NCBI GenBank assembly: GCA_014529385.2
Contig: CM043944.1
Coordinates: forward strand, 75,897,884-75,961,883
Source of the DNA: Adiantum capillus-veneris
Taxonomy: Eukaryota; Streptophyta; Polypodiopsida; Polypodiales; Pteridaceae
Reading direction: 5' to 3'
Length of the DNA stretch: 64,000 nt
Both the position numbers and the translations under genes were made by a program. The stretch's first letter is position 1. Every line of letters starts with the position of its first letter. The notes under the pieces were generated by a model. That model was not told the origin of the DNA and searched no databases. It worked only from the letters and a program-made list of their open reading frames with translations. This document shows, piece after piece, positions 12,448 to 24,416 of the stretch.

Positions 12448-12933
12448 TCAATTGTAAGGTTTCCAGTTTCTCAAACCTTATAAATTTTACAAAGCCTGAT
12501 CAAATTAACTGGGTTGTTACGAAAACACTGTAGAATGGTCCAACTATGACAAATATTGGTATTTTTGGAACCGTAACCAAAGCTTTACTAGGGTTGGAAA
12601 TTTTTAGAACCGAATTCCGATAAAATCTGGAAAAGTTACGGGCTCTGAAGGTTACACTATTAATTTAATTAGTTAAGTAAAATTTAATGGTTCCTGTAAT
12701 TATTACTACTAAATACTTTTTATCCTAAGGTTCTAGAAATTGCAGATATTTCGAAGTTTAATCATTAAAAGTCAAGAAAAATAGCAAAAATCAATTCTGG
12801 AAGCTGGGGGGGCTGTGTGGAACCTGCCCAAGATAGAATTAGTAGCAGGGGGCGCCATCTTGAGCCTGGGGGCTGCTTGAGCTACAAGCAACTGCTTTTT
12901 TCAGCCTATGAGAGCTTGTCAGTGCTAGAAACC

Positions 12934-12942
12934 TATACATAG
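12934..12942 (+). promoter_or_regulatory. Probable LTR TATA box (nested element, left)
   Basis: TATACATAG, followed by GACCCCTTGCTTCACAATC. The other LTR has TATAAATAG at the homologous place (20038-20046), so the left copy carries an A-to-C change. It lies about 480 bp into the LTR, a plausible U3/R boundary. Confidence 0.5.
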
Positions 12943-13404
12943 GACCCCTTGCTTCACAATCTCGAACACACTCGGAGCCTTGGTAAATTCTCTCTCATCT
13001 AGAGAGACCTCTACGCAGAAATCACTAGAGAGCAAAGCTCTAGTTGGTTAATCAACGCTAATTAACACTAAATTTTTAATTAGTAAAACTATGTTAGCCT
13101 ATTTATATTTCTCTTAGTTAATTCAAAATTAAACCTATTTATACTCTAAAATTCTCTTCTAATTCCAAATTCTCTGTTGATTATGGAGATTAAGCTTAGG
13201 AACACTGATCTAATTAATTATTATATTATATTAAGATCAAAATTACTAATCTTAATCACAAGTTAATGATAATTATACTATTAAATTTAGATTAAGATGA
13301 GATAGTTATCAGAGCTATGTTAGACTATAATTATGCCAAGAAAATTATCTTTTAATTTTTTGAGTAATTCTTGTAAATATTTAAGCAGATTTACACTATT
13401 TTTA

Positions 13405-15100
13405 AGGGAAAAGTAAAGGGGGAAATGATCAAATTAATCCAAAAAGATTGGAGATAATTATCAGAGGTAAAACTCATCTTAAAAAACCCGTTATACTTAT
13501 CTTTACTTCAGATAATTAGTTTTAACTTATTATCTTAGCCAAAAAAACTTTGTTTATAATAGAGAATAAAAGGGAGAAAATAGCAAACTAATCCAAAAAG
13601 CTTTGAGATGATTATCAAAGGTAAGACACATCTTATGAAACCCATGATAGTTATTGTAATCTTAGATAATTAGTTTAACTAATTATCTCAATATAAAATC
13701 ACTGTTCTTAAGGGAAAATAAAAGGGGGAAAATAGCAAACTAATCCAAAAAGCTTTGGGATAATTAACAAAGGTTAAACACATTTTCAAAAACCTCTGAT
13801 AATTATTTCCACCTTAGGTAATTAGTCTAACTAATTATCTTATTAAAAAAACACTATTTTAAAGAGAAAATAAAAGGGGAAAAATAGCAACTAATCCAAA
13901 AATCTTTGAGATAATCATCAAAGATACAAAACAGCTTAAGAAACTTGTGATAAATTTCTTAATTTCAGATAAATAGTTTAACTAATTATCTCAATAGAAA
14001 TACATTGTTTTTAAGAGAAAATAAAAGAGAGAAAATAGCAAACTAATTTAAAAAGTTTTGAGATAATTATCAGAGATAAAATACATCTTAAAAAACTTTT
14101 GATAATTATCGTTCCCTCAGATAACTAGTTTATCTAATTATCTCAAAAAAGAAATGTTTTTAAGAGAAAATAAAAGGGAGAAACTAGTAAATCATTTCAT
14201 ACGATTACATGCTATTTATTAGTGTTAGAATACATAATGAAAATTCCATGATAATTATGTCAAGGTTAAAAAATTAGTGTAGATATTTATTTGAGTCAAA
14301 TTATACTAGTTTTTGATAAAAAGTAGAGGGGGTAATTAGTGAATCATGTTATATGACTACATGCTATTTATCAGTGTTAGAATACATGATGAAAAGGTGG
14401 TGATAATTATTTCAAGGCTAGAAAATTAGTGTAGATATTTATTTAAGTCAAATTATACTAATTTTAGATAAAAAGTAAAGGAGGAAATTAGTAAATCATG
14501 TTATATGATTACATGCTATTTATCACTGTTAGAGTACATGATAAAAAGACCGTGATAATTATGTCAAGGCTAGAAAATTAGTGTAGATATTTATTTGAGT
14601 CAAATTATACTAATTTTAGATAAAATATCAAGGGGAAAATTAGTAAATCATGTTTTATGAATACATGCTATTTAGTAGTGTTAAAATACATGATGAAAAG
14701 GCCGTGATAATATGCCAAGGTTAGAAAATTAGTGTAGATATTTATTTGAGTCAAATGATGCTAATTTTATATAAAAACATAAAGAGGGAAATTAGTATAA
14801 TTAAATCGTGTTATATGATTACATGCTACTTATCAGTGTTATAAAACATGATAAAAAGGCCGTGATAATTATGTCAAGGTTAGAAAATTAGTGTAGATAT
14901 TTATCTGAGTCAAACTATACTAATTCTAAATTAAAAGTAAAGGGGCAAATTACTAAATCATGTTAAATGATTACATGCTATTTATCAGAGTTAAATTGCA
15001 TAATAGAAAGTCTGTGATAATTATGTCAAGGTTAGAAAACTAGTATAGATATTTATCTATGTCAAACTATACTAATTTTAGCAAAAAATTAAAGATGAAA
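13405..15100. repeat. 152-bp tandem array, two subtypes (left LTR)
   Basis: Five type-A units carry TAATCCAAAAAGNTTTGAGATAATTATC-like cores (markers at 13435, 13589, 13741, 13892, 14044; spacing 151-154). They are followed by six type-B units with ATTACATGCTATTTAT (markers 14211, 14363, 14515, 14667, 14825, 14977; spacing 152, once 158). The shared period and shared GATAATTAT blocks suggest that the two types diverged from one ancestor. Confidence 0.85.
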
Positions 15101-15645
15101 ATTAGATAAATAAGTTGGAAACTTAAAAGATAATTACCAGAGATGAAAAACATCCTTATTTACTTGTGATAATTATATGATAGTTAATTAGTGAGTGTAG
15201 GAAATTATAATTGATCAAAAGTCCTATTTTTAGCAAAAGACTAATTAAAATAAATAGACTTTGCGGTCAAAAGTTTTTAGGAAAATTATAATAAGTGTAA
15301 ACCTATGAAATAAAGTTGAGGAAATGAAATCTTAAAGATAAAATAAATAGAGTAGATATTAAGCTCAAAATAAGCAGATTCCAAGCTTAAATATTCGATG
15401 GGAAAATTAGGAAAAAGATATACAAAATTATAAGAAAATTAGGATAACTTAGAAAACGCTTAGGGAAGCTGTGGAAAAAGTTATCATACCTATATAGGTA
15501 AATAAGAAATTACTAGGTCAAGAATCTACCAATTAAGACTACAAATTTAACCTAGATGTGGGTAAAATTGGATACAAAGGTTAAGTCTAGCTTTCAGATA
15601 GTTTACCTAATGATTAGACGTCCTTTCTATAAGGAATAAGAAGTT

Positions 15646-15807
15646 ATGGCACGTAAAAGGACCCAAGCCAATCGTACATCTAATGATGAGGGCAGAGCTC
15701 TAAAAAGAACTAGAGAGTCGCACGACGATGAAGCTGGGTCTAGTAGTAGACCTACAGAGGAGAGTCCTCAGGCGCTAGCGCAGCAGCAGATGGCCGATCA
15801 ATCCGAG
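15646..15807 (+). CDS. Possible LTR-encoded first exon of gag
   Basis: An ATG-started frame of 61 codons (stop at 15829) occurs in both LTRs (15646 and 22416) at the same place and length. It encodes a basic, polar segment (MARKRTQANRTSNDEGR, later Gln/Glu/Ser-rich). After codon 54 the sequence GAG|GTGGGT could be a splice donor at 15808. An acceptor-like TTTAATCTCAG at 17754-17764 lies immediately before the gag frame, and both junctions are in phase 0. Splicing would remove 1,957 nt and give gag an ATG start, which the internal gag frame otherwise lacks near its beginning. The two LTR copies differ at 13 of 61 residues, so there is no sign of protein-level conservation since insertion. This is inference from sequence only. 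Confidence 0.35.
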
Positions 15808-16953
15808 GTGGGTTTTCCATTATTCAATTAAGTCTTTAAATAGTTTAAGTTAGCATTGTATATGTAAGCAATGAGAGAGTCAGAAAAAAGAGTAATTGAC
15901 CAAAAATGGAAGGTAAATTTCAACGTGCATTTGTTTATAATGTAGGAAATAATTGTTTGGGTTAAAACTGGTTGAATTAGGAAAGGTATGATTGATCATC
16001 CTTAAGACAACTTGTCTCAAGACACCTCCAACTCCTTGGTGTAAATTGATAATAATGATGGCTTTCCAGACACGGATAAGTCAGTTATCCCCATGAACGA
16101 TGAGTTTCTACTTGTGTCATGTCTTGATATTTCTACATAAGTTAGGATATTGTTTTTATCCTAGGGGAGCCACCCGGTTGTATGGGCAACTGGTTTGGTG
16201 TATGGGCAACCGGAACCTGGGGTGGGGGTTTATCCACTCCGAATTGTGAATAAGGAATGGGTGCCTTTTCTTCATCCTTAGGTGGTCTTGAGACAAGTAG
16301 AGTACTGGTCATGGTTATTATGGACAATGTTTCTGATTGACAGTACCCTGTCTTAAGTTTAAAGATGTCTGTTTATTAAAAGAATGCTTTTCAATACTAT
16401 CTTTCTACTTGATTGAAGGAATTACTGTGACGGAACGTTAAAAAAAAACCATTATTTTAAGTGTTAAAACAATGTGATAGTAATTAGAAAACAAAAGAAT
16501 CATGTGTGAGTGTGAGGTGGTAAGTGGGAATTGAATAAGGTTGTCAATCATGGACAGGTGGACTTGATTAGTCTGGTAACTATCCATCGCTGCGCACTAA
16601 AAACGTTTGGAAAACATCTTCACTTGGAAGAGGAGTCCACCAGCGGCTGTTCCCTCACATATGTTAGGGGGAAAAAAGCGTTGGTTGAGGATACCTTGGC
16701 CCAATTTTTGGAAAATATAGGGCCAAAATATTTTTTTGGACTTTTAATACGTTGTCTCGTTTATGCTGCAAGACAGTTATGCTGCGAGATAGGACTAGGT
16801 CTTCTTCTAAGGCTATAGACCCAAGGCATTGTCAATGGTAAAGGTCTATTCCTTGGATTTCTCTTGTTAAGAGACTCTAATTTTTATCAGACCTATAGAC
16901 TTGTCGAGGATCCCATCCCGATCTTGGTATTGGCGGGTTGGGGATCTCACAAG

Positions 16954-16965
16954 TGGTTTTAGAGC
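16954..16965 (+). promoter_or_regulatory. Primer binding site, tRNA-Met-like (nested element)
   Basis: TGGTTTTAGAGC, two bases after the LTR end, matches the common plant retrotransposon primer site TGGTATCAGAGC at 10 of 12 positions. Confidence 0.65.
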
Positions 16966-17052
16966 ATGTGTTAATTAAAGTCTTGGACCTAGGGAAAAGC
17001 TAAGGTGCTAGGTTGAAATAAGTGATCTTGATGAATTCAATTAAAGAGATAT

Positions 17053-17655
17053 TTGATTAAAAAGAGGGAGAGAAAGAAAGAGAGAGAATTATCCCCATAT
17101 TTGCAGGAAGATTTCCATCAGGCCTACTGCAAATCCATGGATTTCAACATTAGGTTCAGGAGAGCTTGCCTATCCCGACACTATTCGATGCGAAAAAGCG
17201 TGATGAAATGGTTAGATAAGAGATTTTTTCCTTCCACTTGGAGGATTAGCTGGTCAGGATCTGGTGGAATTTTCTTCATTGATGCGGGAGAGTTAGAAGG
17301 TTTAGAACTAAATATGAAGAGACTCAAATGGGCCAAAGATCTTCAAGTGATTGAAGTATACTTTTTCATTGGAACGGAGAATCCAGAGGAAACCCTTGTA
17401 ATAGGTGATGTCCAAGTATCAAAAAATTAGTGGGTGTTTGATCAGGTGTCTAAAGTAATCTACCCAAGTCGAATTAGGCCCATAGATGTAGGCCCTGGTT
17501 TTAATGGACCAAAAGATGTTGTATATTTTGATCCTATATCTGATCCACCTAAATTCCACAAGATTCTAGGATTGTCGTCACCCTTGTACATAGTAGGACC
17601 TTCATGGATTGTATTAACTCTTGTACATACTATGGTTCTCATGGGTATGCTATAA
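17053..17655 (+). other. Orphan reading frames before gag in the nested element
   Basis: Two adjoining frames (17053-17430 and 17434-17655) look protein-like: the first has KWLDKRFFPSTWRISWSG and KDLQVIEVYFFIGTENPEET, the second IRPIDVGPGFNGPKDVVYF. They are separated by one stop codon. I recognise no domain. They lie inside the interval that would be intronic if gag is spliced from the LTR exon, so they may be captured or relic sequence. Confidence 0.3.
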
Positions 17656-17764
17656 GCAGTTTTGTTTATGGCTTAGCAATTGTCTTCATCCTGTGTGCAA
17701 ATAAGTTAAAAGCATAAGTAAGAGAGAATTCATTTGGTACTAAATTCCACTAATTTAATCTCAG

Positions 17765-18682
17765 AGAAATACTCGTGTAAATATCCTTTACACTGTTGCT
17801 CAAGAGAAAAAATTACTACTAAAGCAAGTTCAACTCCCTACTTTAAAGGGAGAGGGACCCAATTTAGAGCGAGATGTCAAAGCATGGTTAGATGCTATGG
17901 ACAACTATTTTAAAAATACAGGAGTTGCTCAGGAAAACCAAACAATGTTGGATATGTTCCGTCTCAGCGGAGATGCCAAACTTTGGTGGAAGCAACACTG
18001 CAGAGATAATCCCACGAGTAGTCCATCTTGGGAGAAAATGAAGCAGGCAATCAAAGAACGCTATCTCCCTCATGCACATCAGGCTATCAAGATGAATGAA
18101 TTCTTTGGTCTATGCCAACTAGGACTTTCATTAGAGAAGTACTACACCAAGTTTGTGTCTTTACGACACTATGCTCCTCAGATGACCATGGAGCAACAAA
18201 TTGCTCGTTTCTGTCAAGGCCTCAACAAACCCCTGAGTACACGTCTCGAAGCCATGAGGCCTACATCCATACAGGATGCCCTTCTCAGGGATAAGCCTCT
18301 TGCAGACAAAGGAACCCACTCTACAAGGAACTATAATGGATTTAATAACTTTAGGGGAAGAGCCAGGGGAATTTTCAACCAAGGATATCAACAACGTGGA
18401 GTAGCTACAACAGTGAACTTGGAGAAGACCTTCCCAGACCTTAGGTGCTATGGATGCAGAAATAACGCTCCAGAAGAGCAAAACCCTCGAACTACTACTA
18501 GAGCCATTCCTCAAAATCAATGAGATAATCTAAGAGGAGGTAGAAATGGAGGACGAGGTAGAGAAAGAGCAAGAGGAGCCAGAGCTTATGCAATCATAGG
18601 AGAACCAACCTTAATGAACAAGGAAGATGAAAGAGCCACTTTCTTGGCTACAGATAGTAATCCTAGAGCTCAACAACAATAG
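17765..18682 (+). pseudogene. gag: gag of the nested element (one in-frame stop)
   Basis: The frame is open from an acceptor-like CAG at 17764 to TAG at 18680, with a single TGA at 18521 (a CGA-to-TGA type change). It contains the Retrotrans_gag pattern: VKAWLDAMDNYF, LSGDAKLWWKQH, MKQAIKERYLP, YYTKFVSLRHYAP, FCQGLNKPLSTR. The zinc knuckle keeps only its first two cysteines (CYGC at about 18,450); the expected His and last Cys are absent. An Arg/Gly-rich tail follows at 18530-18600. It is the only recognisable protein of this element and would build the particle if supplied with enzymes in trans. Confidence 0.85.
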
Positions 18683-19530
18683 GTAGTTTTTGTAAACCAC
18701 TATAAATCAATAATGTAAAACTTTGAGTTACTTATATAATGGTATACATGATTTTCTTTTCCAAAATTACTTAAGGAATCTAAAGTTAAGTTAGTATTCA
18801 ATCAAGAAATCAAGGGTTGACCTAGAAAATGAGACAGAGGTTCTCGATAGTATGAAAAGAATTTGAATCTTGAGATTGAGATAGTTATTAAGAAACCAAT
18901 TCACATTCTTTGTGCACATGATAGCCTTCCTTGAAAAATGACCTAGATAAGAAAGTATTAATGTACGAGACTAATAGGAAGCCAAAAAGAACTCTTGGTA
19001 TGATACTTCTTAAAACCCGTTACATATTGTTGGTCAACCAAGTTAGAGCACAGAGGGGGTACCTCTAGTGCAATGGTGGAAGCTTGTGCCGAACGCAGAT
19101 TGCTCAGAATTGCAAGAACATTCTAAGCGCATTCAGATTGGCAAAGTTGAATATAGGATACTTGTCGAACGCTTATTGCTCTGAATGGTCAGTTAGACCG
19201 AGGGCGTTCATGTTGACAAGGTGGATATATTGATCTTTTATGGAATTGGTTTAACTTGGTTTTTAAGATGACACAAATGGTTTGTAAAGGTTTTTAAGAT
19301 GGGCTCAACACTAAGAGTTTCTTAGGATAAAATTGAGTAACAATTAATCAGTAAGGAGGTGTAGAAACTCTCACCAGATTGAATCCTTGAAACTAGAAAG
19401 AACTCTTAGAGTAATCAATATCATTTCGTAAAGTGGAAAAATTATCCCACCAAAGATGCCAATTGGGAGGATGAATTTCTCTTTTCAAAGATTTCTTCAA
19501 ATTCGGTTGAGATAAGGACATCTCAATTTC
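18683..19530. other. Nested element 3' untranslated interior
   Basis: No open frame or domain is recognised between gag and the polypurine tract. A short near-repeat (GTGCCGAACGCAGATTGCTC at 19088 and GTCGAACGCTTATTGCTC at about 19164) is visible. Confidence 0.5.
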
Positions 19531-19545
19531 TTAAGTTGGGGTGAT
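19531..19545 (+). promoter_or_regulatory. Polypurine tract of the nested element
   Basis: TTAAGTTGGGGTGAT directly precedes the right LTR. It has the AAGTTGGGGTGA form common in plant gypsy elements. Confidence 0.7.
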
Positions 19546-22500
19546 TGTAAGGTTTTCAGTTTCTGAAACCTTAGAAATTGTACAAAGCCTAATCAAATTA
19601 ACTGGGTTGTTAAGAAAACACTGTAGAATGGTCCAACTATGGAAATTATTGGTATTATTGGAACCGTAACCAGAGCTTTACTAGGGTTAGAATTTTTCAG
19701 AATCGAATTCCGATAAATCTGGAAAAGTTACGGGCACTGAAAGGTTACACTATGAATTTAATTAGTTAAGTAAAATTGAATGGTTACAGTAATTATTACT
19801 GCTAAATACTTTTTATCCTAAGGTTCTAGAAATTGCAGATATTTCCAAGTTTAATCATTAAAAGTAAGGAAAAATAGCAGAAATCAATTCTGGAAGCTGG
19901 GGGGGGCTATATGGAGCAGTGTGGAACCTGCACAAGACAGAATTAGTAGCAGGGGCCGCCATCTTGAGCCTGGGGGTTGCTTGAGCTGCAAGCAACTGGA
20001 TTTTTCAGCCTATGAGAGCTTGTGAGTGCCAGAAACCTATAAATAGGATCCCTTGCTTCACAATTTCGAATAGACTCGGAGCCTTGTAAATTCTCTCTCA
20101 TCTAGAGAGACCTCTACACAGAAATCACTAGAGAGTGAAGCTCTAGTTGGTTAATCAACGATAATTAGCACTAAATTTTTAATTAGTAAACCAATGTTAA
20201 CCTACTTACATTTTTCTTAATTAGTTGAAGATTAAACCTATTTATACTCTAAAATTCTCTGTTGATTATGGAGATTAAGCTTAGGAATACTAATCTAATT
20301 ATTTATTATATTATATTAAGGTTGAAATTACTCATTTTAATCATAAATTAATGATAAATATACTAATTAAATTTAGATTCAGATGACATAATTATGAAAG
20401 TTTTGTTAGACTATCATTATTTTGAGTAATTCTTGTAATTATTTAAGCAAAATTACATTGTTTTCAAGGAAAAAATAAAGGGGAAAATGATAAAATTAAT
20501 CCAAAAAACTTGGAGATAATTATTAGAGGTAAAATTCATCTTAAGGAACCCATGATAATTATCTTAATCTCAAATAATTAGTTTAGCTAGTTATCTTAGT
20601 AAAAAAACACTGTCTTTTAGGGAGAATAAAAGGGGGAAAATAGCAAACTAATCCAAAAAGATTTGAGATAATTATCAGAGCTAAAACACATCTTATGAAA
20701 CCCGTGATAATTATCTTAATCTTAGATAATTAGTTTAACTAATTATCTAAGTAGAACATCACTGTTCTTAAGGGAAAATAAAAAAGAGAAAATTGCAAAC
20801 TAATCCAAAAAGATTTGGGATAATTATAAGAGGTAAAATACATCTTAAGGAACCCATGATAATTATTTTAACCTTAGATATTTAGTTTAGCTAATTATCT
20901 TAGCACAAAAACACTACTCTAACGAGAAAATAAAAGGGGGGAAATAGCAAATTAATCCAAAAAGCTTTGAGATAATTGTCAAAGGTAAAACACAGGTTAA
21001 GAAACCATGATAAATATCTTAATTTTAGATAATTAGTTTAACTAATTATCTCAGCAGAAACACTGTTTTTAAGAGAAAATAAAAGTTTAAAAAATAGCAA
21101 ATTAATTTAAAAAGCTTTGAGATAATTATCAGAGATAAAATACATCTTAAGAAACCCGTGATAACTATCTTCCCATCAGATAATTAGTTTATCTAATTAT
21201 CTCAGTAGAAAAATATTGGTTTTAAGGAAAACTTTAAAGGGAAAATTAGTAAATCATGTTGTATGATTACATGCTATTTGTGAGTGTTAGAATACATAAT
21301 GAAAAGGCCGTGATAATTATGTCAAGGTTAGAAAACTAGTGTAGATATTTATTTGAGTAAAATTATATTTGTTTCAGATAAAAAGTAAAGGGGGAAATTA
21401 GTAAATCATGTTATATGATTACATGCTATTTATCAGTGTTCGAATACATGATGAAAAGGCCGTGATAATTATGTCAAGGTTAGAAAATTAGTGTAGATAT
21501 TTATTTGAGCCAAACTATACTAATTTTAAATAAAACGTAAAGAGAAAAATTAGTAAATCATGTTATATGATTACATTCTATTAATGAGTGTCATAATACA
21601 TGGTAAAAAAGCCGTGGTAATTATATCAAGGCTAGAAAATTAGTGTAGATATTTATTTGAGTCAAAATTATACTAATTTTAAATAAAAAGTAAAGGGAAA
21701 AATTAGTAAATCATGTTAAATAATTACATGCTATTTATTAGAGTTAGATTACATGATAAAAAGGCCGTGATCATTATGTCAAGGTTAGAAAATTAGTATA
21801 GATGTTTATCTAAGTCAAATTATACTAATTCTAGTAGAAAATTAAAGATGGAAATTAGATAAATAAGTTGGAAAAATTATAATATAACTATCAAAGGTCA
21901 AAAATACCCTTGTTTACTTGTGATAATTATACCATAGTTTATTAGTGAGTTTAGAAAATTATAATTGACCAAAAGTTCTATTTTTAGTAAAAGATTAATT
22001 AAAATAAATAGAATTTGCGGTCAAAAGTTTTTTTTTAAATTATAGTAAGTGTAAACCTATGATATACAATTAAGGAAATGAAATCTTTAAGAGAAAATAT
22101 ATAGATTAAATAGAGAAAATAAATAGAATAAATATTAAGCTCAAAATAAGCAGATTCCAAGCTTAAAAATTCGATGGAAAAATTAAGATATACAAAATTA
22201 TACGAAAATTAGGATAGCTTAGAAAACCCTTAGGGAAGCTGTGGGAAAATTTATCATACCTATATAGGTAAATAAGAAATTACTAGGTCAAGAATCTACC
22301 AATTAAGACTATAAATTTAACCTAGATTTGGGTAAAATTGGATACAAAGGTTAAGTCTAGCTTTTGAATAATTTACCTAATGATTAGACATCCTTTTTAT
22401 AAGGAATAAGAAGTTATGGCACCTAAAAGGATCCAAGCCAATCCTATATCTAATGATGAGGGTAGAGCTCTAAAAAGAACTAGAGCGTCGCACGACGATG

Positions 22501-23709
22501 AAGCTGGGCCTAGTAGTACGCCTACAGAGGAGAGTTCTCAGGCACCAACGCAGCAACAGATGGCTAATCAGTCCCAGGTGGGTTTCCCAGTATTCAATTA
22601 AGTCTTTAAATAGTTTAAGTTCTATTATAAGTTAGCATTGCATACGTAAGGAGTGAGAGAGTCAGAAAAGGAGTAATTGACAAAAAACGGAAGGTAAATT
22701 CTAACGTGAATTTGTTTATAATGTAGGAAAGAATTGTTTGGGTTAAAACTGGTGAATTAGGAAAGATATGATTGATCATCCTTAAGACAGCTTGTCTTAC
22801 GACACCTCCGACTCCTTGGTATAAATTTATAATAATGATGGCTTAGCCACGGATAAGTCGGTTACCCCCATGAACGATGAGTTTCTACTCCGTGTCCTGT
22901 CTTGATGTTTCTACATAAGTTAGGATACCGTTTTTATCCTAGGGGAGCCGCCCGGTTGTATGGGCGAATGGTTTGGTGTATGGGTACCCGGAACCTTGGG
23001 TGGGGGTTTATCCACCCCGGATTGTGAATAAGGAATGGGTGCATTTTCCACCCTTAGGTGGTCTTAAGACAAGTAGAGTACTGTTCATGGTTATTATGGA
23101 CAATGTTTTTGATTGATAGTACCCTGTCTTAAGTTTAAAGATGTCTGTTTGTTAAAACAATTCTTTTCAATACTATCTTTATACTTGATTGAATGAATTA
23201 CTGTGACGGAATGTTAAAAGAAACCATAATTTCAAGTGTTAAAACAATGTAATAGTAATTAGAAAACAAAAGAATCATGTGTGAGTGTGGGGTGGTAAGT
23301 GGGGATTGATTAAGGTTGTCAATCATGGACGGGTGGACTTGATTAGTCAGGTAACTATCCATCCCTGCACACTAAAAATGTTTGGAAAACATCTTCACTT
23401 GGAAGAGGAGTCCACCAGCGGCTGTGCCCTCACATATGTTAGGGGGAAAAAATGTTGGTTGAGGATACCTTAGCCCAATTTGTGGAAGCTATAGGGTCAA
23501 AATAGTTTTTTGGACGTTTAATACATTGTCCCGTTTTCGCTACGAGACAGGACTAGGTCTTCTTCTAGGGTTATAGACCCAAGCCATTGTCAATGGTAAA
23601 GGTCTATTACTTGGATTTTTCTTGTTAAGAGACTCTGATTTTTATCAGACCTAGAGACCTGTCAAGGATCCCATCCTGATCTTGGTATTGGCGGGTCGGG
23701 GATCTCACA
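19546..23709 (+). repeat. 3' LTR of the nested element (4.2 kb)
   Basis: It is homologous to 12453-16951 from end to end. TATAAATAG lies at 20038-20046. Type-A 152-bp repeats have markers at 20497, 20649, 20801, 20953 and 21103; type-B repeats follow to about 21,850, with four units against six in the left LTR. That two-unit difference (about 304 bp) explains most of the 335-bp length difference. The 61-codon LTR frame is at 22416-22601 and again has the GTGGGT donor-like site. Confidence 0.92.
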
Positions 23710-23712
23710 TCA

Positions 23713-24297
23713 ATGGAAAACGCCAATCCTAAGATGATGGACATTAAAGCTCTTCACAAGCTAATGTCATCCCCTATCCGTTGTACACTGACTCTGTCAG
23801 AGTTACTACATATCAGACTGCATCTTTGGGATGAGGTCGGGAAAAATTTGGAAAAAATGGGGCTGGTAATTCCTTTACCTGAGGCTTCTCCAAACACACT
23901 AAAGACACAACCCTTGAAACAAACTAAACATGAGCTAGTACCAGTAAACAAAGTAGGGGATTATTGTGAAGGTGAAGAAGGAAATAGTATCCTGCCGATG
24001 GAGTACAAAGAGGTCAAGTCGATAGCAATATTAGATAGTGGTGTTGGAATAGCCATAGCTACCAAAGCAATGTGGAAAAAATGGGGAAAACCTGCTCTCC
24101 GAAAGACGAGAATGAAACTTCAATTGGCACATGGGTATCTCTTGGAGCAGATTGTGGTAACCTCTTGCGGCATTGCATATGAACACACTTTTGCTAATAT
24201 GAATTTCGATGAGAGATGCAATTTTGACATCATATTGGGTAGATCATTCATGCATCAGCTCGAAATGGTGCAAGATTGGGGTTACGACTATATCTAA
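23713..24297 (+). pseudogene. Protease domain 1 of the giant element
   Basis: This resumes the giant element after the nested insertion. It is a retropepsin-like aspartic protease: the catalytic motif is LDSG (24031-24042) in a hydrophobic strand, followed by the substrate-flap region and the second hallmark IILGRSFM (about 24,229-24,252). Upstream of the motif is a Pro/Lys-rich linker. The ATG at 23713 partly comes from the target duplication and is probably not the native start. The frame ends at 24295 and downstream parts need frameshifts. It would cleave the Gag-Pol polyprotein. Confidence 0.8.
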
Positions 24298-24416
24298 TTA
24301 AGGAACAAGGATGTCACTACAAAAATTAGTGTCACGGATCATAGCTATAGAGACGTAGAAAGAACCCCAGGAGAAGTCTTGCAGTCCACAACTGACCAGG
24401 AAGGAGGAATACCGGC

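Larger units (their letters stand above)
12453..16951 (+). repeat. 5' LTR of the nested element (4.5 kb)
   Basis: It begins TGTAAGGTTTCCAG and ends GGGGATCTCACA. It contains a probable TATA box near 12934, eleven 152-bp repeat units (13.4-15.0 kb) and a 61-codon open frame at 15646 that may be the first gag exon. The rest is AT-rich with no other gene. Confidence 0.92.
12453..23709 (+). mobile_element. Nested non-autonomous LTR element (LARD/TR-GAG type)
   Basis: Very long LTRs (12453-16951, 4,499 bp; 19546-23709, 4,164 bp; both TGTAAGG...GATCTCACA) enclose only 2,594 bp of internal DNA. A perfect TCAAT duplication (12448-12452 and 23710-23714) proves insertion into the giant element between gag and protease, in the same orientation. 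The interior has a Met-type primer site, a gag gene and a polypurine tract, but no protease, RT, RNase H or integrase. Known classes with this architecture are LARDs (LTRs above 4 kb, non-coding interior) and TR-GAGs (gag only). Mobility would need enzymes from an autonomous relative. In one 186-bp stretch the two LTRs differ at about 20 sites by hand count. Confidence 0.93.

Noticed and set aside
13405-15100. CRISPR-like or regulatory short repeat array
   Set aside because: Units are adjoining 152-bp tandem repeats in an LTR of a plant genome, with no spacer structure.
16531-16818. 95-codon frame in the LTR of the nested element
   Set aside because: The matching frame in the right LTR (23285-23473) is shortened by changes and neither resembles a known protein; treated as LTR non-coding sequence.
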